A stretch of 32,515 bases of DNA from Nemertoderma westbladi (lineage: Eukaryota > Xenacoelomorpha > Nemertodermatida > Nemertodermatidae): positions 1 to 32,515 of the forward strand of contig JAUCBJ010007611.1 in assembly GCA_032718475.1 (NCBI GenBank), given 5' to 3'. The notes under the pieces are model-generated. The model worked only from the letters and a program-made list of their open reading frames with translations. It made no database searches and was not told the origin of the DNA. The translations under genes and the position numbers were made by a program. Numbering within the stretch: the first letter of the stretch is position 1; each line of letters begins with the position of its first letter. Shown piece by piece: positions 20,386 to 31,052 of this stretch.

Positions 20386-21973
20386 CGGAAAAGTATACTT
20401 CACCCGTATTTACAATTACGAACAAAACAGGCAACAAGACACCGAACCATTTGAACACAACTAAAAGCCGGAATCACCTTGTTTCTAGTGTTTACTCTAC
20501 TTGCATTTTCCTGTGTTTTCAGAATGTGTATAAACTGGTAAAATGTATAGCAGGAGGTATTCAATTGTGAAAGAGTTAAAATTGAAAATGTATTAATTTA
20601 TGAAATTGCGTTCAATATAAAGGACGGTAATAACGAAATTGACAAAAGGAAATACAAAGTCACAATCAAGATTAATAACAGAACAGTTCATATAACAAAA
20701 TGTTTAATAACAAACACATCGAAAAACACAGCTTGCTAACACATTTACTAATATGTCCTGATGTTGTGCCAATTTATAACTAAAATTGTAGGTCACTGAC
20801 AGACAGACAGACGGACGAACTGACAAACAATATACATCTATGACCAATTATACTTAAACCCTAAAATACTTTTCCAATTATACAATTTAAATAACATTGA
20901 CGGCGGTAAAAATAAAAGTTAAATATCTTATTTCCGAACTATTTGTTTTTTCTTGCAATATAAAGGATCTTGGGTGATATTTGTTGGTATGAGTTCGCGT
21001 AATTATCACATCAGCAAGGCCTGAGTTTCAAGCCAATGCAACTCAATCAACGATTCCCTAAGCCAATGATATGAATGATATGACTCAGCTACCTTTAGGG
21101 GAAGTGAGCGAAGATGATGATGATATGAGTTTCTACGGTAAACTGAACTGGACAGCAGAGCCGTTTATAGGGTTACTGACAGCCCAGGTGAAATGAATGG
21201 CTATATTGGAAATGTTGAAGAGAATAATTGGCAAAGAGAGACGCGGCTAGATAGAGATAATGTATGATTATTGTGACTATAATGAATACTTAAAGGCATT
21301 TAAATTTTTTTAAAGGCACATTATGATCCATGTATTTACCAAACTGGAATTCAAAGTTAATTTTACCGCCGTTTAGAGTAACATAGATAATTAAAGATCC
21401 AAGTCAGTTCAGATGATCATTAATGAAATAGCAGTTGTATGAAATAGTTTGCTCGTGAACGACACATAAAATATTAATCCACTCCCCTCAACAACAAAAC
21501 TACCCCCCCCCCCCCCCCCCCCCCCTCCTCCTCCTCCTCCCCCAGAACAAATTTAAACATCAAATGTAACATAATTAATAGTTACGTTATTATATATATA
21601 GTTAATAATTAAGTTAATTTGTTGGATCGGATCTTTCTTCCCCACACCTACGATGGTGGCAGGTAGGACTGAGGGGATTGGAGTGGGAAATTATCTAAGG
21701 CGACATCGAGTAATACGTTTAGCGGAGATTTGGACCATAGCGTCGACATTGCGGCTGATCGTGTTGATTATACATCGGATAACGCCGGACTGGTGCTCGA
21801 ATGGAAATCCACCGCTCCTAAAGAATAAACAACCTTCACTGACATATGTTTCCTATTGTTTCGGAGACATAGGGACAAACAGACCGACAGTAAAACGGAC
21901 AGACAGCCATATCTTGAGAAGCATGAAGCATATCCAATTATTTAATAGCATTACTTTCAGATTCAGTAAGTCA
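20386..21973. other. Noncoding stretch with simple repeats
   Basis: There is no gene I can support. It contains a short GACA run near 20797-20820, and 23 C at 21503-21525 followed by CTC repeats to about 21545. A plus-strand frame of 109 codons at 21653 has no recognisable features. Confidence 0.55.
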
Positions 21974-23300
21974 CTATACTGATAAGTATATGGCGTTCTG
22001 TGGCCGAGCTCCATTAAGGAAGTCCGAGGTCATTGGCCGAAGTCTGTCGGGGCGACGCACCCCGTCGTATGACAATTTACGACCTCGCCAGAACAACCAG
22101 CACACAAAGTGGCCACGTCTGTGAAATGTTACACCAGCCAATCTGAACTGTCTCCCATATATAGAGCAAGCCAGTGGTAGATTGTCGGTGTCGATAATGG
22201 AGATGGCGTCCACGGAGATGGCAACAATCCATGGGCGTTCGTTTCGAAAGGTGGCCGATATGAGTCGTCGGCGACCATTGCAATTGGCCACATGTTCGGG
22301 CTCATGAGTGCTCCCCAATTCTATGCCATGAACATCGTTGACGTAATAACACGACTGGGGGACACCAGGAGGGGGACATTCACCAAATCGGTTACCACAG
22401 TAACCAGGCATAAACATCCCGGGTAAAAGAAATAAATCTCCAAGGGGATTTATGTGGGTGTGGACCTCCTTGACGTCACTGGCAGCCTTCCTCTTCATTC
22501 TGCTGGTGGGGTTGCCACCAACAGCAAAGTCGGGGAACGCAACAACTTTCTTGATTGCTATCTCCGACTTACATTCCCCCTTCATCGTATTATTCCTGAC
22601 GCCGGCCTAAGGAATGCAATGCAAACATAATGAATTAAACTAAGTTGACTCAATAATAAAAATAAAATTACTATCTATTATATCAAAAAAGAATAAACAA
22701 TGCATTGCGTGAGTCGAGTAGGCTATATTATTATAAATTATTAAAATTTGAGAATAATATTCAAGGATGTGTTTAAATCAATCACAGTGAGCAGTATTCA
22801 TTGAGGTTTGTATAGCAAACCACTCTGTACCGTACACGTGTATCGTGTCCGTGTATCTGGTACATGTATTGTATATCACCTAATCACCATAAATATATGT
22901 GTCATAGGCCTACAAAGTAAGATTTAGTAGAAATATTTTACCGGTACTAATAAATAGTACTACTAATAGTTCGTAGAGCTGTAGACTCTAGAACAAAGAA
23001 CACTATATAATAATAAAGTTCACATACATTTCCGTGGTAGTCCTTTGCAAATATGCAAAACCGTCGTTGGCGAGCCACACTGACGAACGGTATGCCGACG
23101 TCAGGAACTCCGCCCATTCCACGTGTCATCCAGTGCGTGTATGGCGCACCGACGAACACACCCGGATCCGGGTCCCAGAATTGGGATAACGGGACCGACG
23201 TGGTACGCACGGTGTACTGGAAGCCACCAGCTTCCTCAAACGCCGAAATTACGGCCTCGACATGGTCCTTGGAGGCGCAAGGGCAACCCGATCCAGACAT
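21974..23300 (-). CDS. Two-exon gene of unknown function with a protease-like GHF/YDG C-terminus
   Basis: Exon 1 is 23300-23028 (ATG at 23300, 91 codons) and ends at a GTATGT donor. Exon 2 is 22606-21974, after an acceptor CCTTAG. Both junctions are phase 0 and the 421-bp intron is AT-rich. The joined product would be 301 residues with no internal stop. The N-terminal half has no motif I know. Residues ~245-258 read FRLAGVTFHRRGHF, and YDG follows at ~271-273. This layout recalls the His box and following Asp of ubiquitin-hydrolase-type cysteine proteases (YxLxGVxxHxGHF...YDG). No upstream Cys box is evident, so activity is doubtful and the likeness is inference. Base composition is higher in GC than the surroundings, as expected of real coding sequence. 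It could be a host gene or a member of a multicopy family. Confidence 0.6.
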
Positions 23301-24128
23301 AATTAATAATTAATTAATTAATAATATACTGAAATATTACGAGTAGGGCCTACAGCTGTACCGGTACAGGAATTAGCAGTATAGACGAATTAGAATATAG
23401 AAGAATTAGCAAATGAGTTAGGCCCCTAAATATTGCTAATGTCTGAATGTCAGAATACATGAACAACAGAATAGGCATATCAGCTCAGCATATGGGCTAA
23501 AAGAGGAGTCAACGGCAGAATGGTTACCGGTAATTAAAAGACTAAAAAAACGACTACCGGCTAACCGGTAGCGCGGTAGGCTATAAATCTGAAATAAATT
23601 GATGACTGACTACGGTACCGGCAGACCGGTACTGCAGTACTGCGGTAGGCCTACCAGTTCCGGTACGATCTATATCAGTATATCTATCTGCTGATCTGAT
23701 ACGCAAGTTCCGTTCGGATGGTGGCTGCAGCACCCTGGCACCCGTACATGCAGGCTAAGCATCGCGCTCGCATCTGCAAATATACCTGTATACTAGCAGA
23801 CTCACTTACTTCATGTTGTAGGCCTAATTCAGTACGGTAATTGGTAATTGTGTAATCAAATCAAACCTACCGGTAGTACTACATACTACTGCTGTCGAAT
23901 GAACAAAGAATCAGCTGATTTATGTTAAGTAGGCGGAGCTAGTTTACATGGCAACATCCAATGGATGAAGCCCTAGTGCCTATTGAAGATGTCAAGTCTG
24001 TGGAGTGAATTTAGCATCTACCGAATGAAACCACCCGAACTCAGACAGTTTTCCTACAAAGTAAACCTCCTGTCATGCAGTATACGATTCATGCATATCA
24101 AATTAATCGACTGTGAAATTATTCTTAT
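23301..24128. other. Noncoding stretch dense in CCGGTA and AGGCCT words
   Basis: TACCGGTA-type and GTAGGCCTAC-type palindromes recur, especially at 23340-23360 and 23525-23670. The start (23300-23330) has TTAATTAATTAATTA repeats just upstream of the two-exon gene. No gene seen. Confidence 0.5.
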
Positions 24129-25250
24129 AAAGTTATATTAGATCGTGTCGTTACACTTTCATTATATGGGATTCCTGATGAAATTATTGCAGCAATCAGA
24201 TCAGTATACGATGGTTCGACAACGTTTGTGTCTGCTGTTGACGGTGACACAGAACAATTTGAAGTGTTATGGGGCGTCCTCCACGGAGACACACTTGCAC
24301 CATTCTTGTTCATAATTGTGCTTGACTATGTTCTACGCATGTCCTTAGATCATCATAATGATGATGGGGTGATGATAACTCAACCTACTGGCTCCAGAAG
24401 TCGAGGAAATCCTGCCAAGTACCTAACTGATCTAGACTTCGCTGATGACTTAGGAGTACTCTCAGAATCACTAGAGGGAGCCCAACGGCTCCTCAACTCA
24501 TTAGAACATGATGCGTCTAGTGTTGGTCTTTTTATTAACTCCAGAAGACCAACATTTTGACAGTTAACTTTGAAAGTCCTCAGCAAGTCTCTGATCGGAT
24601 GAGCATAAGCTCAAAGGATGGTATGCTTGAGCATGTGGGCGACTTCTGTTACCTGGGATCATGGATCTTTCGAATACGTGGATACGTGAATACGGGAAAG
24701 GCATGGGCAGCCTTGAATAGGCTTTCCTGGATTTGGAAATCACCGAGAACTTAAGGTCCGATAATTTAGAGCAGCAGTAGTTCCAGTACTCCTCTATGGG
24801 AGTCCATGCTGGGCTCTAACTGCAGAGGACACCAAATCCCTGGATGGCACATTCACAAGAATGCTACGCCGGGTTCATTGTGTCAAGTACAATGCACACA
24901 TCTCCAACCAGACACTATATACTGTAACATTGGAGGTGTTTCATTGGTTCCCCCAAGCTTGACACTAGAACAAAATCGCCTCCGCTTTGCAGGACATTGC
25001 TTTCGCCGTGAGGACCAGCCAGTGCATAATCTTGTACTTTTCAGCCTCATGGAGTGAATAAGCATGGTGGACAGCCCATGACTTTCTTGAGACGCATCTT
25101 AAAGGACACTGGCCTTGAAGATGCGGATGATCTAGCAAATGTCATGGGTGATAGAGTTTTGGCGGCGCAATTTTGACGACAAGCCGGAACAGCATTCTTA
25201 AAAATGCAGCTGAAATGCAGCATGCCGATCCTAGTAGTAGTAGTAGTAGT
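24129..25250 (+). pseudogene. 5'-truncated LINE reverse transcriptase remnant with (TAG)n tail
   Basis: The readable frame starts near 24129 (ILDRVVTLSLYGIPDEIIAA). It passes GVLHGDTLAPFLFIIVLDYV and LTDLDFADDLGVLSES, the RT catalytic box in its FADD form, and stops at 24560. After a frameshift, LEHVGDFCYLGSWI (24557-24754) continues the C-terminal half. Later fragments in changing frames include KHGGQPMTFLRRILKDTGLE near 25060-25120. The element ends with TAG repeats at 25232-25250, a normal LINE tail, so the 3' end is original while the 5' end is truncated. It belongs to a different family from the two LINEs downstream. Confidence 0.85.
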
Positions 25251-25797
25251 ATATCATGAGTACAGTATATAGTAGGCCTATTATTAAATTATCGTATAAA
25301 CAATTACTTGCAATTTGTGAGTGTGTTGTGTGTAGCCTATATGTGTAGTTATTTAATTAGCCAAAGAAAGTAGTAGCATAGCTAGTGTTGCTTTTTTGGT
25401 TTATAAGAAAAAAATCAATAAAAACCATAATATTTATTTTTCAAAAATAATTATAACTTAAAAAAATTTGCGACGCAGGTTCGAACTACAGTAGTGCCGG
25501 GAATATATACAGTAGGTTACAGATATATGCTAGATTTGTACTGCGCATGTTATTAGTTCATTACACTTGCAAAGTGCTTGCATATATCATCGGTTACATA
25601 TAAAGTACGTTTATATATCCTGTAATACTTGTCAGTCACATAGCAACAACTTACTAAACATTATAAACTTGCAATGTCATGTTTATGAAATTGGAAAATT
25701 TATTAAGTACTTTACTCACCCTTGGCAGCAGCGTTGCTAAGCGTTCTAAGTCTTACTAAGCAGACTTGTTTAGAACTTAGGAAATATACTAAGAATT
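25251..25797. other. Noncoding stretch between two LINEs
   Basis: The sequence is AT-rich with no gene. Imperfect inverted matches around TTCTAAGTC/GACTTGTTTAGAA lie near 25745-25780. Confidence 0.5.
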
Positions 25798-27300
25798 TCA
25801 ACCCGGGTTACCATTATACACTTTATGCACATGGTTAAGGCGTAGCTGCTTAACTCTACTATCTAAGTTAAGTAGTCCAGATTCAGAAAAGTCATCTGGA
25901 GTTAGGTGGTGCCTAGGTTTGTAGTCTTTAATAAATCGTACTACTTTATTCTGAGCTACTTGTAATTTACATTTAAGCTGTTTGGTTAAGCCTTCATACC
26001 AAGAAGAGCATGCATAGTCCATGTGACACTGTATTAAAGAAGAGCAAAGTAACTTGCGGGAGTCGGTATTTAAACTATTTTTATTTCTGTATAGAAACCT
26101 AAGCCTACTGTTAACTTTCGAGAAAATATTTTTCACTGTGCTTTCTCCTGATAAGCAGTTATCCAATGTGGCGCCTAAATATTTAACTTCCTTTTTATTT
26201 TCAATCTTATGTCCATTACTAGTGACTTCAAACTTAGTTACCTTCTTTAACTTTCTTTTGGAACCAAACAAAATACTTTCAGTCTTACCGTAGTGAATGG
26301 ATAGCTTATTATCAACCAACCACTCATTACAGGATTCTAGAACCGCACTTAACTTTTGGGAAATATGGATAGGATCTTTATGAGAGAAAATAAGAGCACT
26401 GTCGTCGGCATATAAAATGAGTTTAAAATCGGGATATATACTACGTATCATATCATTTACATAGCATACAAAAAGCAGAGGACATAATATACTACCTTGC
26501 GGTACACCACAGGTAATCTCTTGTACAGTAGACTGCGATTTGCTAATGACTACAGTTTGATCTCTGTCTGACAGGTAGGACTTGAACCAGTCTATAGAAC
26601 CTACACCCATCAGGCCTAACGTACCAAGCAGAATTTCGTGATCTACAGTATCGAAAGCCTTCTGTAGGTCCAACATTACCATACCAGTATATAAACCCTT
26701 TGAGTTATTACATCTAATTGTATCAGTTAAGTTAATAAGGCAGGTGTCTGTAGAATATGATTTACGAAAGCCGGACTGAAGTTCATAGATCAGATTTAGC
26801 CTACTAAGATGTGCTTCCAGCTGTAGAAAAACAGAACGTTCTAGATTTTAGATACAATACTTAAGATACTAACAGGGTAATACTGTAATTACAGGGTTCT
26901 ACTTTACTATTCTTTTTATACAGAGGAACAACCTTAGCTAATTTCAGTTCGTCTGGTACTACATTATCTACGATAGAGTAATTAATAATAAAAGTAATAG
27001 GCACTTTAAGTACTTCAGCACCATCCTTAAGAAAACGGGCAGATATTAGGTCTAGACCGGTGCTTTTTGAGGCTGATAGGCTAAGTAGATTTTGAAAAAC
27101 GAAATCCTCAGAAACGGGTTTTAAAAATAACTTTTCTGAATTTTGTAACTTTTCTAAATAAAAATTACTTAGAGTTTCGGACCCTATACTATATTTATTA
27201 CTTGATAACGGTAACTTCTTAACTATATTAGAGGCAACATTAGTAAAATAATTATTAAATAAATTACTAACTAGAGTATGATCATGTACTCGCTCACGAT
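25798..27300 (-). pseudogene. LINE reverse transcriptase (Jockey/CR1-type), truncated and frameshifted
   Basis: Reading the minus strand from 27300, one frame carries VHDHTLVSNLFNNYFTNVA, then KSTGLDLISARFLKDGA and LAKVVPLYKKNSK to about 26868. A frame change in the SILSIVSKI segment, then another at LERSVF, lead into the main frame. That frame is open upstream of 26682 and includes QSGFRKSYSTDTCLINLTD. It continues with VMLDLQKAFDTVDH, CGVPQGSILCPLLF (C where the family usually has G) and LILYADDS, the catalytic box. The frame ends at 25798 after LNHVHKVYNGNPG, short of the usual LINE C-terminus. The endonuclease domain is absent. The element is dead at both ends. Confidence 0.85.
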
Positions 27301-27304
27301 AGCT

Positions 27305-27439
27305 AAAGTTCCTATCCGTATCGGAACAGTGTACCTACCATATATGACGGCGGATCACTTCAACTGCTTCAAGAAGGACCTAGACTATTATTTTCCTGTT
27401 GAATTAACCCGCTCTGTTATTGTTACTGGCGACTTCAAT
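27305..27439 (+). mobile_element. Orphan 135-bp LINE endonuclease fragment, identical to 28926-29060
   Basis: Every base matches the endonuclease region of the downstream LINE. It encodes KVPIRIGTVYLPYMT through VTGDFN. It begins about five bases after the junction with the minus-strand LINE and ends abruptly. Perfect identity implies a recent copy. Confidence 0.95.
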
Positions 27440-27830
27440 AACAACTAACTTGCAGAACAATATTCGATTTAGATTTAAGGTTTTTATAACCTAAAGCAGT
27501 ACTGTAGAAGATAATTTCAGGTACGAATATATGTGTAACTTAGGCGATCTTGTCATGATCGTGTTATGATCTTAGTAGATTGGCTTTGAATCATAGCAAG
27601 ATCTGTGTAGATAAGCAACTTTGTTGCTATTTCGCAAACACTTAACTATTAATTGACTCATGGGTTAGGAGATTATAGTAAATGCACCATGTGTAGAAAA
27701 TAAATTAAAATACCTAAAAATTGTCACTTACCGGTTCAAGTCTTTAACGATCTTGCCAAGATCATGTCATGATCTTGACAGAATTATAATGCATTAAGAT
27801 CTTTGCAGGTATACTGTACCACGGTCATAG
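27440..27830. other. Upstream region of the plus-strand LINE with GATCTTG/CATGATC palindromes
   Basis: GATCTTG, CATGATC and ATGATCTT words recur at 27545-27575 and 27748-27780, forming imperfect hairpins. AAGATCTTTGCAG is present twice, at 27796-27808 and 27842-27854. This may be the LINE's 5' UTR or promoter, or unrelated flanking DNA. Confidence 0.45.
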
Positions 27831-28529
27831 CTTGATCATTCAAGATCTTTGCAGATTCATAAAGTTGCTAGTCTAGGGTCTATACAGCGTGAAATCAGTA
27901 CACTTACACAAGCTGTAACAAAAGCGTGTGTAGACAATGTGATCTCCTCCGACTCCAACGTTTGGCAGCAACCTAATAGGAAAAATAAACCGCGGTGCAA
28001 GGATGACGATCCGTATTTATCAGTAAATGATGTCCAACGAGAAATTGTGGAACAACAGAAACGGGAAAAAAATATTGTTATCTCCGGGTTACCCTTGCCG
28101 GCAAATGCTAGTAACGATGTACAATCGATCAACGACTTCCTGACTAGCGAATTGGATTCGGTGGACGATCCAGTCGACCGTGTGTTGTATCGTCGCCCAG
28201 CTAAGGACAATAAACCAACAATGTTTATCGTAAGACTAAAAACATCCAACTGTAAATCCTCCATCTTGAAATCGAAAAACAAACTGCGAAGTTCAACGAG
28301 ACACTCCACGGTGTATGTTAATCGAGACTTGACTAATCTGCAGTCCAAGCAGGAATATATGCTTCGGCAAGCGAATCGAAACCGAGGTGCATCCTCAGGT
28401 AGTCACTCGCATGACGCTACCCGAAACAATCAACTCAATGTTTCGTCTCCACATATTGTTCCTATAGTTTCTTCCCAAGTTGTCTCCGATATTGAAGATG
28501 TCTCAGTTATCGGTCCTTCCCAGGCTTGA
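27831..28529 (+). CDS. LINE ORF1-like RNA-binding protein, 5' end uncertain
   Basis: The frame is open from 27831 after a TAG at 27828, but no ATG is found near its start, so the N-terminus is truncated or supplied elsewhere. A charged helical stretch (VQREIVEQQKREKN) precedes IVISGLPLPANASNDV. The segment to about residue 165 resembles the RRM-like and C-terminal domains of ORF1 proteins in CR1/L2-type LINEs, including TMFIVRLKTSNCKSSIL and VYVNRDLT. ORF1 proteins coat LINE RNA. The frame ends with TGA at 28527-28529, and ORF2 continues in the same frame. Confidence 0.7.
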   Translation, partial: LDHSRSLQIHKVASLGSIQREISTLTQAVTKACVDNVISSDSNVWQQPNRKNKPRCKDDDPYLSVNDVQREIVEQQKREKNIVISGLPLPANASNDVQSINDFLTSELDSVDDPVDRVLYRRPAKDNKPTMFIVRLKTSNCKSSILKSKNKLRSSTRHSTVYVNRDLTNLQSKQEYMLRQANRNRGASSGSHSHDATRNNQLNVSSPHIVPIVSSQVVSDIEDVSVIGPSQA

Positions 28530-31035
28530 GGATCAGTGCACTCAGTTAATGCTCCAGAACTCTGTGATCAAAGTAATACTAGAATTAAGTGTAATGATAA
28601 TACCAACTCTGTGGCTCCTATACTATTCTACATGAATTGCCAATCTATTAGGAATAAACTGAAAGCACTTAAACTACTAGCAACTTCACACTCAACGTCT
28701 CCTTTAGTCATCTGTCTAACCGAAACTCATTTACTAGACGATGATTCAGATGATATTTTCGCTGGTCCCGAGTTGGCCGGATTTGACATATTTAGACGTG
28801 ACCGAGCAGGTAGTAACAGAGGCGGCGGGGTGGCAATGCTGATATCACGCGAACTAAACGCTACTCAGGTTGATGTACATCATACTCCCCTTGGTGAATG
28901 TATATGGGTTGATTTATTTGCTTACAAAGTTCCTATCCGTATCGGAACAGTGTACCTACCATATATGACGGCGGATCACTTCAACTGCTTCAAGAAGGAC
29001 CTAGACTATTATTTTCCTGTTGAATTAACCCGCTCTGTTATTGTTACTGGCGACTTCAATTCTCGTCATATCGATTGGTCAATCCCAGCCCCTAGCGTTA
29101 ACTGTCAGCAACCTAGTCTAACCCAGCGCTTTATTGATGAGGTATCCGACAGAGATCTTTTGCAACATCTCCACGAAGCCACCCACATCCATGGTGGCAT
29201 CCTCGATCTGTTATTAACTAATTGCCCAATTCTAACAGGATGTCAAACTGTTGGCGACCGGTTTGGTTTTGGCGATATCCGAAGTGATCATTTCGTTGTG
29301 AATGGTGGGTATCTACCTACAATTGTACCTATAAAACATAGCGTTACTAGTAAAGATTGGTCAAAAGCTAATTGGGATGAGATATCTGGAATTGCGGCAC
29401 ACATCGACTGGGGTGAAGTTGTCAACTCAAACTGGCAACCGGAGCAAAACCTTGAATCGTTGGAGTGTATATTAAACTCAATCGTAGAAGACTGTGTACC
29501 TATTTATAAACCTACCAAGTATAAGGAGAATCCTGCAACTAAGAAGTTACTTAGAAAAATCCACCGCACAAGAAGTAAACTACATGGGTGTACAGATCAT
29601 TGTCGTTCATCGGTTCTACGTGACAACTTAGCAGCACTGACTTCTAGGTTAGAATCAATATTTATTTCCTATCGGACAAAACACGAGGACCGCATACTAC
29701 GTCACAAAAACTCTAAGAAATTCTGGCGATATACAAAATCAAACCTATTCAGACAGAGTACAATTCCAACAATGATTGACGAAAATGGTGAGATTGTTGT
29801 TGGTGATACAGAGCGTGCAAACCTATTTAACGAAACATTTAAATCAGCATTTACTAAAGATAATGATATTTTTCCACCTCCGACTTCCAAATGTCCTCCT
29901 AACGAGAAGCTTACATCGGTTAATTTTAAAAGTTGGGACGTTTATAAATTACTGTCAAAGTTAAAAGTCATCAAGTCATCTGGATCAGATAAGATTTCAG
30001 CCATCCTGCTACGTAAACTTTGTACCTGGTTGGCTGATCCATTACAGCGATTATTCCAGCAGTTTTTTGATAACAGATGTATTCCCAATGGGTGGCGGAT
30101 GGCTCATGTGGTTCCAGTATACAAGAATAAAGGATCGAAATCATTCCCCAGCAACTACCGTCCCATATCGCTCACATCACTCTTAGTTAAACTGATGGAA
30201 ACAATTATCAGAGACTCGTTGTCATCTTTCCTGCTTAAAAACAAAATGATTACTTCTCATCAACATGGATTCCTGCAGAAGAAGTCTACATTCACTCAGC
30301 TTCTCGAGAGCTCATGGGACTGGGTAAATTTACGCAACTTGGGAATCCCAGTTGATGTTATCTATACGGACTTTCGTCGAGCCTTTGATAAGGTTTCCCA
30401 TCAGAAGTTGCTATTCAAACTGCAATCTTATGGGATTGACGGAAACCTGTTGAAGTGGTTTGGTGCATTCCTCAGAGATCGCAAGCAATGTACTGTTATT
30501 AATGGCGCACTATCATCGCCCATAGTTGTTACGAGCGGGGTGCCGCAAGGCAGCGTTATTGCCCCTCTGCTATTTATTCTATTTATTAATGATATTGTTG
30601 ATAACATCTCTAGGAACACTGAAATAAAATTATATGCTGATGATACAAAGTTATATCGTCCTATCTTCTCGGAAAACGACTCAGTTTTGCTTCAATCGGA
30701 TATAGATTCTATCCTGGAATGGTCACAGACTTGGCAGATGGAACTAAATATCCCAAAGTGTTCTGTAGTATCGCTACAAGCCTCCCAGTCAATTTATAAT
30801 CGGCGTTATTATATGAACAACGTTGAACTGGAAAACTCGAGTTGTGCTCGAGATCTTGGCATAATTATACCCTCCGACCTACGTTTCAGTGAGCACGTGG
30901 CCCACATTGCTTCCAAAGCCCGAAGAGCGTTTGGTCAAATACGCCGCTCCTTTGGACACCGTGATGCTGCATTCCAGTTCGGCTTATTTACAACATACTG
31001 CCGTCCGATCCTCGAGCATAACAGCGCTATCTGGT
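27831..31035 (+). mobile_element. Non-LTR retrotransposon (CR1/Jockey-type) with long open frames
   Basis: ORF1 and ORF2 are adjacent, in the same frame and separated by one UGA. The frames are intact, so the insertion is fairly young. The 5' end lacks a clear start and the 3' end is lost, so it cannot retrotranspose as it stands. Confidence 0.85.
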
Positions 31036-31052
31036 GCCTCAGTGGGGCATAG
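28530..31052 (+). CDS. LINE ORF2: endonuclease and reverse transcriptase, 3' truncated
   Basis: The frame is open from directly after the ORF1 stop. The first ATG gives MNCQSIRNK at 28632; a GTG at 28536 is also in frame. Numbering from 28536, the APE-type endonuclease has NCQSIRN (34-40), the catalytic Glu in TETHL (63), TGDFN (171-175) and SDH (250-252). The RT has NYRPISLTSLLVKL, YTDFRRAFDKVSH (catalytic Asp ~612), TSGVPQGSVIAPLLF and LYADDT (YADD at 700-703). All key residues are present and the frame has no interruption over 838 codons. It ends at NSAIWCLSGA, about where the family continues for roughly another hundred residues. The last codons are foreign, probably SINE sequence. The type is CR1/Jockey-like. 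Confidence 0.9.
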   Translation, partial: GSVHSVNAPELCDQSNTRIKCNDNTNSVAPILFYMNCQSIRNKLKALKLLATSHSTSPLVICLTETHLLDDDSDDIFAGPELAGFDIFRRDRAGSNRGGGVAMLISRELNATQVDVHHTPLGECIWVDLFAYKVPIRIGTVYLPYMTADHFNCFKKDLDYYFPVELTRSVIVTGDFNSRHIDWSIPAPSVNCQQPSLTQRFIDEVSDRDLLQHLHEATHIHGGILDLLLTNCPILTGCQTVGDRFGFGDIRSDHFVVNGGYLPTIVPIKHSVTSKDWSKANWDEISGIAAHIDWGEVVNSNWQPEQNLESLECILNSIVEDCVPIYKPTKYKENPATKKLLRKIHRTRSKLHGCTDHCRSSVLRDNLAALTSRLESIFISYRTKHEDRILRHKNSKKFWRYTKSNLFRQSTIPTMIDENGEIVVGDTERANLFNETFKSAFTKDNDIFPPPTSKCPPNEKLTSVNFKSWDVYKLLSKLKVIKSSGSDKISAILLRKLCTWLADPLQRLFQQFFDNRCIPNGWRMAHVVPVYKNKGSKSFPSNYRPISLTSLLVKLMETIIRDSLSSFLLKNKMITSHQHGFLQKKSTFTQLLESSWDWVNLRNLGIPVDVIYTDFRRAFDKVSHQKLLFKLQSYGIDGNLLKWFGAFLRDRKQCTVINGALSSPIVVTSGVPQGSVIAPLLFILFINDIVDNISRNTEIKLYADDTKLYRPIFSENDSVLLQSDIDSILEWSQTWQMELNIPKCSVVSLQASQSIYNRRYYMNNVELENSSCARDLGIIIPSDLRFSEHVAHIASKARRAFGQIRRSFGHRDAAFQFGLFTTYCRPILEHNSAIWCLSGA

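Noticed and set aside
19534-20454. Series of overlapping plus-strand frames of 63-96 codons
   Set aside because: They repeat the same peptide because they are the 139-bp satellite; 139 is not a multiple of three, so they shift frame each unit.
21653-21982. Plus-strand frame of 109 codons
   Set aside because: No motif, no homology I recognise, and composition like the surrounding noncoding DNA.
25798-31052. The two neighbouring LINEs as halves of one inverted element
   Set aside because: Their RT sequences differ throughout and belong to different families; only the 135-bp endonuclease fragment is shared.
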